64,000 nt of DNA, taken from positions 57,034,853-57,098,852 of the forward strand of contig CM047426.1 of the NCBI GenBank assembly GCA_026168455.1, given 5' to 3'. The position numbers and the translations under genes were made by a program. Positions 32,500 through 44,443 of the stretch are shown here, piece after piece (within the stretch, counting starts at the first letter, position 1; every line of letters starts with the position of its first letter). This stretch comes from Theocolax elegans (lineage: Eukaryota; Arthropoda; Insecta; Hymenoptera; Cerocephalidae). The notes beneath the pieces are model-generated. The model did not search any database. It saw only the letters and a program-made list of their open reading frames with translations, and had not been told where the DNA came from.

Positions 32500-33097
32500 T
32501 TCGTTATTTGTGTCTGTGAGCGAGAATGCTTCGAGTGCGAGCGAAGCACTGTCATGAGCGGCGCATCTGCGCATGCGCGGGTGGAGATACCCGACAACGT
32601 TACCGAGTGCCGATCTCACTCGGTTGTGTACCACCGACCCGCTCGGACCTCAGAGTTCCTTTTATATCATAAAGAGTATTGTCTGCGAATCACCACCTGG
32701 CTTGGTATGTTTTGATACCATTGCACCTCCGGAAAACTTCTCTGCAACACCATAACTCCAACAGGTTACGGTCCCGTGGCACCGCTACACACTGCGCACC
32801 GGGGTGAGCCGACCAACTTTGTTCCCGCGCACAGACTTACACTCCTCGAGTTATCACCAACCGCCGACTTTGCTGCGGAGAGTTTGGAGCGTTGTGCTTC
32901 CTTTTGCCCGGTCTGCACTAGGTGCAAGTAAGTGGATAAATTCGTTTTCTTTTGATAAATGTGCGTAGAAGTGCTGCAGTGCGGGAAACAGCCTTCTCAC
33001 ATCACCTCTCTCTCTCATTTTTTTGTTTTATTAAAGTTAGAATTTCAAGTTAATCCGGGAATAGCATAGAGATGTTGAAGGTTACCCTACTAAAAAT
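32500..33097 (+). other. GC-rich block; possible old copia LTR end and leader
   Basis: GC-rich island in AT-rich DNA. At 32757-32774 the sequence CCAACAGGTTACGGTCCCG resembles a copia LTR end (CAACA) plus initiator-tRNA primer site (GGTTATGGGCCCAG in the copia element at 55661), with three mismatches. It lies upstream of, and on the same strand as, the decayed copia pol at 34880-38260. A GTAAGTGG donor-like word lies near 32930. Confidence 0.35.
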
Positions 33098-33799
33098 TAT
33101 CACGTGATCATCACGTGAGATATTCGACCATTTTTCTACGTGATTATCACGTAGATATCCACGTGATATATGAAAATTTTTGTTTTTTTTTAAATGTAAT
33201 CTTAGACACGGAGTTGATGGGATGCAATTTCACAGAAACCGAACTGGCAATACAGTTTTGACAAAAAAAATCCTTTATATGCCACGTTATTAATATACGA
33301 GGCAAAGTAAAGGCATAGTATATGATCAAAGTCGCTTTTACCTTCCTACTTTGCCTCCATATAAGCCCTACGCGCACGCTAATCCATAGCGGGTAACTGG
33401 CAGCCACCTAGCGGTCGTAACTGATAATACCGTGAGCAAGTGCAGTAGTCATATTTCAAAACCGTTTCGACCGATAGGTGGCTGCCAGTTACCCGATATA
33501 GATTAGCGTGTGCGTGGGGCTTATATGGAGGCAAAGTAGGAAGGTAAAAGCGACTTTGATCATATTTTATGCCTTTACTTTGCCTCATATATTTATAACG
33601 TAGTGAATAAAGGATTTTTTTGTCAAAACCGAATGGCCAGTTTAGTTTCTGTGAAATTGAATCCCATCAACTCCGTGTCTAAGATTACATTTATAAAAAA
33701 ACAAAAATTTTCATATATCACGTGATTATCACGTGGATATCTACGTGATAATCACGTGGAAAAATGGTTAATAATCTCACGTGATTATCACGTGGATAT
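33098..33799. repeat. Foldback (palindromic) element, 0.7 kb
   Basis: Arms 33098-33420 and 33467-33799 are near-perfect reverse complements around a ~47-bp loop. Both outer ends carry clustered ATCACGTG/TATCACGTGGATAT words. There is no coding capacity; it is a MITE-like or foldback element. Confidence 0.9.
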
Positions 33800-34879
33800 C
33801 CAGACCAAGAAATTATAGAGAGACGGGAAATGGAAGAAATATAATTATAATCGAGCGGTACGCGCGGGAGCCCGCGTAAAACATTAAGACACATGACACC
33901 GTTGAACGAGTTCGAAGCACGCTGTGCATGCTAGAACGTGTGTGTTGCGGCAATGTCGACACAAAGGCATCACATATTTTAATATTATCATCAGTTTCCT
34001 TTTCCGAGAAATACTCGAGAAAATAATAATTCTAACGTATTTTTAATACGGAATTAATCATAACTTAGAGTTGAAATAGAAAGTAGAAATGAAATAATTA
34101 TAATTTAGAGTTAATTAAATTAAACATTGTGAAATTTTATCTCCGATTTTATTTCTCGTTTCTCATATATTATTTTTCTCTTCAGGGAATTACAAAATTT
34201 AATAATATAATTAAACTAAATTTTTTTTAAGAGTAAAGATGGATTTCTTTAGAGTATAAAAATTATGAAATTATTTAAAGAAATTTAAACGATAGGAAAA
34301 CTTCGTTTTGTTTGTTTTTTATTTTAACTCTTTTAGAAAATATAAAATTGCAAATATTTTTTTACGTAGGAATTTTTTTTCTCTACCAGAGCATTAACAT
34401 GAATGTAATTAGAACTCTCTTTACTTTAATTATGATTTTCAATTACATAAAAGAAACCTTAAATTCCTTCCTCGGAGAATAAGACAGACTGACGTTCAGT
34501 TTTATTCATCCGAATAGTGTATATTTGGAGTGTATGTTTGGTGCTGTGCACGTGTGCAATCGCCCCTTCTATCGCAAGTTCAATTCATACGATTATTCGA
34601 GGTGGGAGACTGGGAGTGAATGGGGACAACTGCTGCAAGAAAGGTAGTGAATCGTCGGGAGGTTTCACAAAGAAGTTCGGTAATAAAGTTTATATTCCCC
34701 CAATAGAAAACATCAACACAAAAGAAATGAAAATTATAAAAGTAAAGAGAATAATAATAAAAGTATAAATTAAAAATTAAGTCGTTCCTTTGCAAGGCCT
34801 ATGAGACCTTATACACCAAACAAACAAAACAAAGATCAACCTAAAGCTAATGTTCAGGTAAGCTTTTTATAAAAAATTC
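33800..34879. other. AT-rich stretch, no certain gene
   Basis: An ORF at 34517-34768 (+) has no recognised domain; it may be degraded copia leader or gag sequence given the pol that follows. Confidence 0.35.
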
Positions 34880-35661
34880 ATCAGAAAATAATATAAATAT
34901 AAAATTCCTTGCGGACTCTAGCGCTACAGAGCATATTGTAAATAAAGTCTTTATATTAGAAAATGTTGAAAAATGCTCTGGAGAATTTATAAAAAGCGCA
35001 AATAAAGATACTTCCGCGGACATAGAAATAGACGGTAAAGGTGATTTATATCTTAATCAAAATAAAAATTATCCAATTATATTCTTCTTATATTCTTACT
35101 TGCCGCTATAATAATATTCTTGCCGCTAAAAACATATCCGATAATCTATTATCCTTAAGAAAATTCGCAGATGCAGGTCTAGGGATTTATTTAGACGACG
35201 AAAACCTGAAAATATTCAATAAAGAAACAGGTAGAGAATACTTATCCGGAACTTATGAGAAACCCAATTGGATAATTTATTTATCAATTAAAAGTAAAAA
35301 TTCAAAAGAAAACCCTAGTTATACTAATTACACCTGCAAAGCGCGATTAGTAACATTGAACGGTATTCTTAAACAATCTCAAACGGAAAGAACTGATATG
35401 GATTATGAAAAGTTAGAATCTAATGAAAATGAGATAGAAAACTTAAATGACCCGTCTGAGATTGGGAGGGAGAAGGTTGCCCAATGTAACTTAGAAAATC
35501 CAACAGACTTTAATTTAAATTCTGATATTTTAGAGAGAAATATAACTGACTTGAATAAAATAAGCGAGCAAAACATTGATGACGATTTATTTCAATCGTT
35601 GGAATTAAATAAAGAAAATGCTAATAAACTACATGAAGGTATGCTGTGGCAGCAGGACTAG
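34880..35661 (+). pseudogene. copia protease and pre-integrase remnant
   Basis: Protease motif FLADSSATEHIV near 34906-34940: the catalytic triplet DSG is DSS here. A frame break near 35040-35110 is followed by LSDNLLSLRKFAD-like sequence (NISDNLLSLRKFADAGLGIY), the usual text between copia protease and integrase. The frame then runs through a Glu/Asn-rich linker to a stop at 35661. The HHCC zinc part is missing or unrecognisable. Confidence 0.8.
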
Positions 35662-35698
35662 AGCAGAGAGACCATTGTAACTGATTTACGCAGACACA

Positions 35699-36511
35699 AT
35701 GAGACCAATCAAACCAGTCTCATATCCAGGGAAGAACAGATTTATAGTAGTTCTGATTGACGATTATACTAAATACGCCAAAGCTTACGCTGTTAAAAAA
35801 AATGAGGCAGGTGACTGTCTGGAAAAATTCATAAAGGACACCAGAAATTTACTTGGAAAAGATGAAAAGATATGTTATATTAGTGCAGGCAATGGAACCG
35901 AATTTACTAGTGAAAAATTTCAAGAAATCATGGAAAAAGAAAATATACAAACAAACTTCAGTACTCCATATACGCCACAACATAATGGAACAGCTGAGAG
36001 ATTTAATAAATCTCTGCAAGAGAAGATAAGATCGCTTATGATAGACTCAGGCCTACCGAAAAGCATGTGGTTGCTAGCTTTAGAGACACCAATTAATGTA
36101 TACAATCGAACACCGAATAAGACGATCGACTTTGAGACTCCTTTACAAAGGATAGCTCCAAGAGTAAAATGTCACCTCGAAAAAATTAAAAGATTTGGAA
36201 GTATAGGCTGTATTAGAAAACCAGTTAATGAAACAAAGTTTAGTGAAAGGGCAATCAAAGGCATCTTAGTAGGTTATTCACCTACTGGATATGTTCTATG
36301 GCATCCCTCAACTGAAAATTTTATAAACTCAAGAAACGTAAGATTTAACGAAAAGGTTGTATATAAAAATATAAAGAACATGGTAGAAACTCAACAGATA
36401 AAGAATTTAGAAAACCATGATAACACTGAAGATGTAACAAACGAAAATTGGTTTAGAGAAACTAATGTACAAATAGAAATCGAAACTCAGGGAAAAGGTA
36501 TATATAGGTGA
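35699..36511 (+). pseudogene. copia integrase remnant
   Basis: Integrase core: FIVVLIDDYTKYAKAY, then CYISAGNGTEFTS, where the second catalytic Asp (SDNGTEF in relatives) is Gly, then PQHNGTAERFNKSLQEK with the catalytic Glu. Downstream, FGSIGCIRKPVNE and KGILVGYSPTGYVLW are typical of copia. The first Asp region lies in the broken sequence before 35699. The frame ends at 36511, then continues shifted into a Lys-rich linker. Confidence 0.85.
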
Positions 36512-38260
36512 GACTAAAGAAGAAAAGAAATTAACAAGAAAAAGGAAAACAAAATTATCTGAAAACGAAGAATCTCAACAAAGAAAGCAACCTAAAAGGA
36601 GAGCTAAGTTAAATAAAGATTACGAAGCAATGGCGAAAGGTAAGGAAAGTACTAAAGAAATAGCAGATACCAGCTATACTTTGCTGCCCAGAACACAAGA
36701 CGAACAACAAGTCGATATAGATGAACGTTCATATGCTCTTTTAGCAAGAATAAATCACGATCCCATATCGTATTTGGAAGCCATGAGTACGGAAGAAAAA
36801 CTACACTGGAAAAAGGCTATCGATGAAGAATTGAAATCAATGGAAGAAAATGAAGTCTGAACCTTGGTGGACAGACCTGCAAAAACTAAAGATGAAAGAA
36901 AAGCTAATTAAAATAGTTGACTCCAGTTGGGTGTTCAAAAGAAAAACCGGAGAAAATGGACAAACCAAATTCAAAGCGAGATTGGTTATTCCAGGTTTCA
37001 AAGACAAGGTGGAATATGATCAGTCATAAGGAGCGCACTGTCCATAATCAATAAATATAATTTAGAGGCCTGTCAACTAGACGTAAAAACTGCCTTTCTG
37101 AATGGTATTCTAGAGGAAGATATATTTATGGAAATACCTGAAGGGCTAATTACAAGCAGTACAATAAGGTAGAATAAAGTTTGTAAATTGCAAAAGGCCT
37201 TATACGGTTTAAAAATAAGCCCAAAAAGGTGGAATAAACGTTTTTCGGAAGAAGCTCTCAAGCTTGGCTTAGAGAATGATATAAATGAACCATGTTTGTT
37301 TACATACGGACAAAATGGAATATTTGTTCTGCTACTATTATATGTCGATGACATTCTATTGGCAAGTAATAGTACAGAAAAATTAAGAGAAATAAAATAT
37401 AAACTAAGTTCAATCTTTCAAATGAAAGATCTAGGTGAACCAGAACAATACCTAGGAATGAAAATAACTAGAGGCAGATGTAATCGAGTAATGAAAATAA
37501 ATCAAACAGAATATATAGTAAAAATTCTAGAGAGATTCAAAATGCATGAAAGTAAACCTCAAAACACTCCAATGATAACGAGACAAGTGAGGTATAGAGA
37601 AAACAGAACCGCAGATCATACAAAAACTGAGGATGTTAATAAGAAATCTAAAGCACCATGTAGAGCGGCTATAGGCAGCCTTTTATACCTAGCATGTGTT
37701 ACAAGACCCGATATAGCCTATGCAGTTAACTATCTTTCAAGAAAACAGACAGATCCCAGTGAGGATGACTGGACAAATATCAAAAGAATGTTTAAATACT
37801 TGAAAGGTACTGTTGAACTAGGTTTAACTTATATCGCACAGTCAGACTCTATGGAGGCGATCACTGATGCTAGTTTTAGACACTGCACAGAATCTAAAAT
37901 AACAAGTGAATTTATTATATATTTATTTGGTGATCCAGTGGCTTGGAGAAGTCACAAACAAAACTATATCACTCTCTCAACATGTCAAGCTGAATACCTA
38001 GCCATGAGTGAGGCTTGCCAGGAGATTATTTCCTTGGACAAGGCAGTCAGAGATATCATAGGTAAAACTATGTATCCAGTCAGTATGGTAGTCTCGAAAA
38101 TATAAAAGAAAACTTACGAGAAAGAGAGATAACTGGAACCAGAAAACATATGGCCAGTACTCACGGAGACTATATTAAGAGCTGCGTAATTGATGGAAAA
38201 ATAATTGTAAAATGGATTTCTACTGACAAAAATACAGCCGACATACTAAACCGCTAACTA
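36512..38260 (+). pseudogene. copia RT/RNase H remnant
   Basis: 36630-36860 covers the start of the RT_2 domain (YLEAMSTEEKLHWKKAIDEE). It stops at TGA where relatives have Trp (NEV-stop-TLV). Frame breaks follow at about 36900-37190. The frame 37188-38105 holds [14 protein letters not shown], catalytic LLYVDDILLASN, TRPDIAYAVNYLSRKQ, then RNase H-like AWRSHKQNYITLSTCQAEY. A last shifted piece (to 38260) reads HMASTHGDYIKSCV and KNTADILNR. Confidence 0.85.
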
Positions 38261-39204
38261 AACCGCTCCCTAATGAAACACATAAAAACTTACGAAATAA
38301 AATATTAAACTTAAGATAAATCTATAAATGTAGTTAAGATCTCTAGACGATAACATTTGTATATAATTCTTATTTGTTTATATTTCAGATAAATAATCTA
38401 CTGAAGAAGAGTGATGAGCCCCAAGTTCAAAGTCTTTCTTAGTCTTATTTATTATTATTAATATTACTATTATCATCATTATTATTACTATAACTACTAG
38501 TTCTTTTTAATAAATATAGTACAAATCTGAAGTTCCTACAACGTTTTGCTACATATAAATATTTATTTCTTAGTAACTATAGAGCGGAACGTAAATTTAT
38601 AATTTATGACTGATGTATATTATAAATATAACGAATGTCCGGTATATTGTAATGCTTTAAGTATTAATAAAGAATTCTTTAAATTCAAACGAAATTTTAC
38701 GAATGGTATATCCCATGAAAGAAATATTAAAGACGTGAAAAAGAAATCTTTTATTACAAAAAAAATAATTAAATATTTGAAAAGTATTCTTTCATACTTC
38801 TAAAAGTCATTCCTCATAAAAACAACCCAAAGATTCTCAAAGGACTCTTTTTCAATTCTTTTTTGAGTTTTCTTTATGCGGATTGTAACGTCGTTTTAAA
38901 CCGTTAAGAAAGAATTCTTTTTGATTTCTTTTATAAATCACTCTCTAAATTTTGAAGAGTGAAATTTTACTCGAATGGAGTGATAATTTACTCTTTGACT
39001 AGTCAAAAGTGCAGCAGTCGGCTTCACTTTTCGTATGATTTATTCACTCTTCAAAGAGTGAAAAAACCAATATAAAATATTTATTTTGTAGCGTCTTGCC
39101 GGGTCACATTTTTCTATATTTTCTTTTTTATTTAGCATTTTAAACATTTGAATTTATTAAATATATATTTTCTGAAATTAAATAGAATATACATTAAATA
39201 ACGA
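38261..39204. other. AT-rich stretch, no certain gene
   Basis: ORF 38606-38803 (+) is unrecognised. Inverted CACTCTT...AAGAGTGA words at 38940-39065 suggest a small MITE of about 130 bp. Confidence 0.4.
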
Positions 39205-39290
39205 AAAAAATCTGCACCGGACGTCGGGATTCGAACCTGTGACCCTCTGCGCTTTACTTCGAATCGTCCTTATTTGTTACACCCCGATCG
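39205..39290 (-). other. tRNA-like fragment (B-box) or SINE remnant
   Basis: On the minus strand GGTTCGAATCCCGA is a perfect RNA polymerase III B-box/T-arm. No good A-box or acceptor stem is found, so this is not a full tRNA gene. Confidence 0.3.
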
Positions 39291-40718
39291 AATAATTCCG
39301 GAACTTTATGATTATTTATTGCATTATTCCGTTATTAATACCAATAAAGTATTGATTTAGTCGGTGTGTAAGTAAAGTAAGCACATTCCTGTCGATTCAG
39401 ATTTGTCAAATATGTTAATTAGTTGTATAAAAGTACAATAATAGGCAACTTAACCTATAATTGAGAATCAGAAAAATTCCATAAAGTTTACTATACTGCA
39501 AAGTAATTTTAGATAGAATGCTATAACCAATTATTGAAAGTCATATATTAATAATTGGTGCAAGTGTGCATAAGTAATTTATTAGAATAATTCACTATAA
39601 AGTGACATAATGAATTTATTTCATAACAATCAATAAACGAATTATTTAAATATATTCAATAATATATAACCTATAAAGAAAAAAAAAAGAATTGAAAAAG
39701 AACTCTTTTTCGATATTTTTATGGCGTTTATATGGCATACTTTAATTAAAAGAATATTAGTTTTTAACTTTTTTTTTAATTCAAAACGACTAGTTTATAA
39801 ATACTTATAGCTATTTATAAAGAATGCTTTATAAATATTTATAACAATTTAAAACGAATACTTTTTAACTACTTATATTGTATACATAGAATAATATTCA
39901 TTTAATCAATAATTTTATATATATTATTCAAATTTTGGATCATAAAGAATACTTTACAGATACTTATTTAATACTTATAGAATTTTTTATCGCGGACATT
40001 CGTTAATTAAAAACTAAACTATATTTTTAGAGAAATTATATTGTAAAATTCTAAAAGTTGAAACGAGTGAAAAGAAATCGCACTATGTTTATTAATTTTT
40101 CTCGAAAACTATGGACTTTAGGTAAATTTTTGTACGAAAAAAAGTCTTAGAATTATTCAAAGAATCCGCTCAAATTTTAGTTTAAATTTTGGAAATTCAA
40201 AATTTGTGATCTTTTCAAAAATCAAAAAGTTTGTGCAAAAAATCTGAAAAAGTTTGGGAGATTCCTTGGCAAAATGATAAGACATTTTTGTTCTATAAAA
40301 CTTTTTTCTAAACCTAAGAAAAGGATTTTTTTTAACAGATTTGTGCATTTTATCCGCCATTTGGAAGAAAAATATTCAAATATAAATTTTTCTTGTTAAA
40401 GTTCAACTATTTTGTGAACTCATTGATAAAGACTAATTTTCTCTTTTTTATTCTCTTTAAATAAAATAATACTTGCACCACGCGTTGGATTACCATCGTT
40501 CTTTTGAATAATATGACTAATTTAGATGAATAACATATTGCATATACATGTTTATATCAAGGGCCACAAAATATTTTACGGTATGATTTCATAAGTAAGA
40601 TTTAAATGATGGCTTTTAATGTTTCTCATGAGGCCTGCATATATTACAACAACGATTAATTATAACTTGTTTCTGCCGTTAAACTAAGTACCAGCACTTT
40701 ATACCAATTTTATGATAC
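39291..40718. other. AT-rich stretch, no gene seen
   Basis: A ~45-bp piece at 40445-40492 recurs inverted at 56157-56205 on the other side of the copia element, a dispersed repeat. Confidence 0.5.
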
Positions 40719-40723
40719 AAAAT
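40719..40723. repeat. Target site duplication of copia (left)
   Basis: AAAAT, matched by 55993-55997. Confidence 0.85.
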
Positions 40724-40973
40724 TGTTGGAATTAAAACAGGAGAGGAAGGGCTTGGCTTAAATGATAAACTCACCGTTTATATTATAAAAGAAATAAACC
40801 AATTTATTCTATATATATATAATATGTATGTACACTGGGGAAGGCCTTGGTACATCCGACCGTGTCGGGATCCGTGGCTCGAGTGAGGTAGCGGGAGAAA
40901 CCGATCTCACCGCGCCGCCGCTTGCGTCGCTTCCTCCGGGGTCCTCCCCACTCCTCGTTACTCAGTTGGTAAC

Positions 40974-41011
<38 letters not shown>

Positions 41012-41031
41012 ATCACGTCTTATTTCCAACA
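40724..41031 (-). repeat. 3' LTR of copia
   Basis: Plus-strand text starts TGTTGGAATTAAAAC and ends TTTCCAACA. It contains a (GA)n run at 40976-41010 and a GC-rich block that creates spurious ORFs. Confidence 0.95.
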
Positions 41032-41043
41032 CTCCCTCCCGTG
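41032..41043 (-). other. copia polypurine tract
   Basis: On the minus strand ACGGGAGGGAG directly precedes the LTR start TGTTGG. Confidence 0.75.
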
Positions 41044-41166
41044 GTTGTCTTGATCTCTTCTAGCTGCAATTTCTAAGTTAAACTTCTAGCTTCTTATCCA
41101 GCTATATCCAGCTCCAACTTATCTGCTCCATCTAGCTTTTATTTTCTGTAACGAAACATCAATCTA

Positions 41167-42157
41167 TTAATTTTCTAAATAACAATTCAGAATTTCTCTA
41201 GCTAATTTAACATGCAAATCATGAGCCAATGGCTTTGTGAATATATCCGCTATTTGCTCCTTTGAAGCTATCCATTTAATTTCAATTAGGTTCCTGTCAA
41301 CGCATTCTCTAACATAGTGCTCTCTAACCTCTGTCATATGTCTGAGTTTATTGCTACAACTAACTTTTGTGCTTTGTATGGCAGCCATATTATCACACCA
41401 TAGAGTCACGGGCGCAAACGAGTTTTCTAACATCAAACAGATCGAGCATTGTAGAGATACTATCTCTTGGCACGCTTCACTCATGGCCACATACTCTGCT
41501 TGACATGTTGATAGGGAGACGTACGCTTGTTTGTGTGTTCTCCAGGATATAGTATCACCGAATAACTTTATCACATATCCACAGGTAGTTAGGCTACCTC
41601 TACAATCAGCGAAACTAGCATCCGAATAAGCTTGTAAATCGTTTAGCTTCCCTTCGAACTTTAAACCTAAACTCTTAGTATATTTTAAATATCTTCATAA
41701 TCGTTTTACCATTTTCCATTCATCATCAGTCGGATTTATTTGATGTCGACTCAATACATTTACCGCGTATGAAATGTCTGGTCTAACTGTGTTAGCTAGG
41801 TATAATAAAGTTCCAACTATTTCCCTATATGACGAATTTCCCTTAGTGATAGTTGACTCTAGAGTAGCCTTTACATCACTTTCTTCTCTATCTCTTCTAG
41901 CTTGATTCGCGACTTGATTAGTAACCATGGGAGTTCTTTGAGGGTGCATTTCACTGTAACCGAATCTTTGTAACATTTTCTCTATATAGTTTTCTAGCTT
42001 TAATATCGTTACTTTGTTCTTTCTATCTCGGATTATCTCAATACCTAAAAATGTTTTCGGTTCTCCTAAATCTGTCATTTCAAATTCTAACTGAAGTTTT
42101 GTTTTAATTTCTTCTAGCTTCATCGAGTCATTACTAGCTATTAACATGTCATCAATA
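41167..42157 (-). pseudogene. copia RT end and RNase H
   Basis: On the minus strand it begins with IDDMLIASND, the second half of the RT active site cut by the Helitron at 42157. It continues with FEMTDLGEPKTFLGIEI, TVRPDISYAVNVLSRHQ, one in-frame TGA at 41695-41697, then YSDASFADC, SWRTHKQAYVSLSTCQAEY and KEQIADIFTKPL. It ends at a stop at 41167. Apart from the TGA and the Helitron the frame is unbroken. Confidence 0.9.
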
Positions 42158-42194
42158 TCTATCTATTATTATATTAAAATTTTGTTTCTGTCCG

Positions 42195-42415
42195 TCCGTC
42201 CGTCCGAGAGCGGGAGAGCGAGAGAGCGAAAGAGCGAACGAGAGAGAGAGAGAACGAGCGAGCGAGAGAGAGAACGAGCGAGCGAGAGAGAGAACGAGCG
42301 AGCGAGAGAGAGAACGAGAGAGCGAGAGAGAGAACGAGCGAGCGAGAGAGAGAAAGAGAGAGCGAGAGAGAGAACGAGCGAGCGAGAGACAGAACGAGCG
42401 AGCGAGAGAGAGAAC

Positions 42416-42492
<77 letters not shown>

Positions 42493-42510
42493 GGGGAGGG
42501 AGAGAGAGAG
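42195..42510. repeat. GAGAGCGAGC / (GA)n simple-repeat tract
   Basis: (GTCC)n at the left, then ~20-bp units of GAGAGAGAACGAGCGAGC, then a pure (GA)n run. All ORFs here are repeat artefacts. Confidence 0.95.
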
Positions 42511-42699
42511 AACTTCCATGACTGATAAGTCATGGTACTCGTCAGTGTGCAGAACACACTGGATCTCGTGAGTACGCGCGGAGTTTATATATGCCCGGCT
42601 GCTTCGCGCCCCCTCCCCGTCAGACGATACGTATTGAGCGCATGTGTGCTTTCTTACGTGCCAGAGAGAGGGAAATAGTGGGAGGGAGAGAGGGGATTA

Positions 42700-43040
42700 T
42701 GATTATGATATTAATAATAATAATAATAATTATTATAATAATTATTATTATTATTAATAATTATAATGATAATGATAATCATAATGATAAACATAATGAT
42801 AATTATAATGATAATTATAATGATAATGATAATGATAATAATAATCATAATGATTTTTTTTTTTTTTTTTAAGAGGGAGGGAAATCAATTTATTGCCGAG
42901 GTGCGGGACTCTTCAAAATCCTCGGATTATTCATAATAATGATAATGATAATTATAATTATTATTATTTTAATTATTATGTTATTATTCATAACGATAAT
43001 GATAATTATTATTCACAAGAGGAAGAGGTAGTGGATGAAG
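42700..43040. repeat. (ATAATG/ATA)n low-complexity tract
   Basis: AATAAT- and GATAAT-type repeats surround a T-run and a short unique piece (42860-42925). No gene. Confidence 0.85.
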
Positions 43041-43162
43041 GAGAGAATTTCATGTGTAATCCATTTGCTCTCTGTGTTTTACAGAGTTGAGATTGTTGTT
43101 ATTATTCAGAATAAAATTATCAATATTAACACTCACATTACAAATGGTTGTACAAATTAAGA

Positions 43163-43860
43163 TGGCGATTTCTCAGCCAATATTTAATCATTACGTAACA
43201 ATTATATTTAGTCAATTCATAATAATTCCTATAATAAGTTTATAATTATATTTTTTAATTATTTAAATCTAATAATAAGTTTGAATAAAATATTATGACG
43301 ATTTTTAGTCACATTTAGTTAATTCATATATATAATATACAATATTGTTATGTCTCCAATTAATAATAAACTAATTAATAATAAGTTTATTTTTTAATTA
43401 TTTAATTATGATGGCGATTTCTCAGCCAATATTTAATCATTTCGTAACAACTCATAATTAGTCAATTTATAACAATTAATAATAAGTTTATTTTTTAATT
43501 ATTTAATTATGATGGCGATTTCTCAGCCAATATTTAATCATTTCGTAAAAACTCATATTCAGTCAATTTATAACAATTAATAATAAGTTTATTTTTTAAT
43601 TATTTAATTATGATGGCGATTTCTCAGTCAATATTTAATCATTTCGTAACAACTCATAATTAGTGAATTTAAAACAATTAATAATAAGTTTATTTTTTAA
43701 TTATTTAATTATGTTGGCGATTTCTTAGCCAATATTTAATCATTTCGTAACAACTCATAATTAGTCAATTCATAACAATAAATCATAAGTTTATTATTTC
43801 ATTATGATGGCGATTACTTAGCCAATATTTAGTCAATTTAGAACAATCACTGAGGATAAG
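43163..43860. repeat. 101-bp tandem satellite
   Basis: Units beginning ATGGCGATTTCTCAGCC at 43412, 43512, 43613 and 43714 (period 101), with a partial unit at 43807 and a diverged one at 43164. It lies just 3' of the helicase gene and overlaps its last codons. Confidence 0.9.
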
Positions 43861-44443
43861 TTTTTTATTTCTATATTTTATTATATTATCATTTTTATTA
43901 ATAGATTTATTATCTATAAATACTTTTAAATTATCCTTTGATGTTGTTCTTGATAAAGCTACGTATAATTGACCATGACTAAAAACAGGAGTATTTAAAT
44001 ATAAACCAACTTTGTCAAAGTATTGACCTTGAGCTTTGTTTATAGTCATAGCAAAGCTAAGTCTTATTGAAAATTGTCTTCTTATCATATGAAACGGAAT
44101 TTCTTCTGATGATGGATATAAATCAATACGTGGTAATAATATTACCTGTAATTATTTCTACTGTTATAACATACTGTTTTATATCCTTGATTATCATTCT
44201 TGTTCCATTACATAGTCCACCATTGATATCTAAATTTCGCAAAGAACTAACTATTGCACCCTTTTTTAATATTAATTTATGTGGAGGTAATCCATTGGGT
44301 GTTAATGAATTTAAAAATTCTGTTGGGATTGATTCTTGTAATGTATCATTATCATCACTTTCTACTCTATCATCACTATAAAATGTATAACTACATCCAT
44401 CAATTTTTTCATTATCATTAGGATATATCTTATCTCCAAAGAT
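43783..44443 (-). pseudogene. Helitron helicase, C-terminal part, frameshifted
   Basis: Pif1-like 2B/final motifs: FLNSLTPNGLPPHKLILKK and GGLCNGTRMIIK in one frame (44440-44150). Then [20 protein letters not shown] and [15 protein letters not shown] in another (44088-43880). One or two small shifts separate it from the main frame at 44444. Confidence 0.85.

Larger units (their letters stand above)
34880..38260 (+). mobile_element. Decayed Ty1/copia element, pol region
   Basis: Protease, integrase, RT and RNase H remnants follow in copia order on the + strand. LTRs and gag were not identified with confidence. It is a relative of the copia element on the minus strand at 40724-55992 (shared words such as [14 protein letters not shown] and LSTCQAEY), but clearly older. 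Confidence 0.9.

Noticed and set aside
39205..39290. Functional tRNA gene
   Set aside because: Only a B-box/T-arm is convincing; no A-box or acceptor stem.
40828..41076. Paired ORFs here and at 55781-56134
   Set aside because: They are the two copia LTRs; identical shadows of LTR sequence.
42146..42557. Long Ser/Leu- or Arg/Glu-repeat ORFs
   Set aside because: Produced by GA and GAGAGCGAGC simple repeats.
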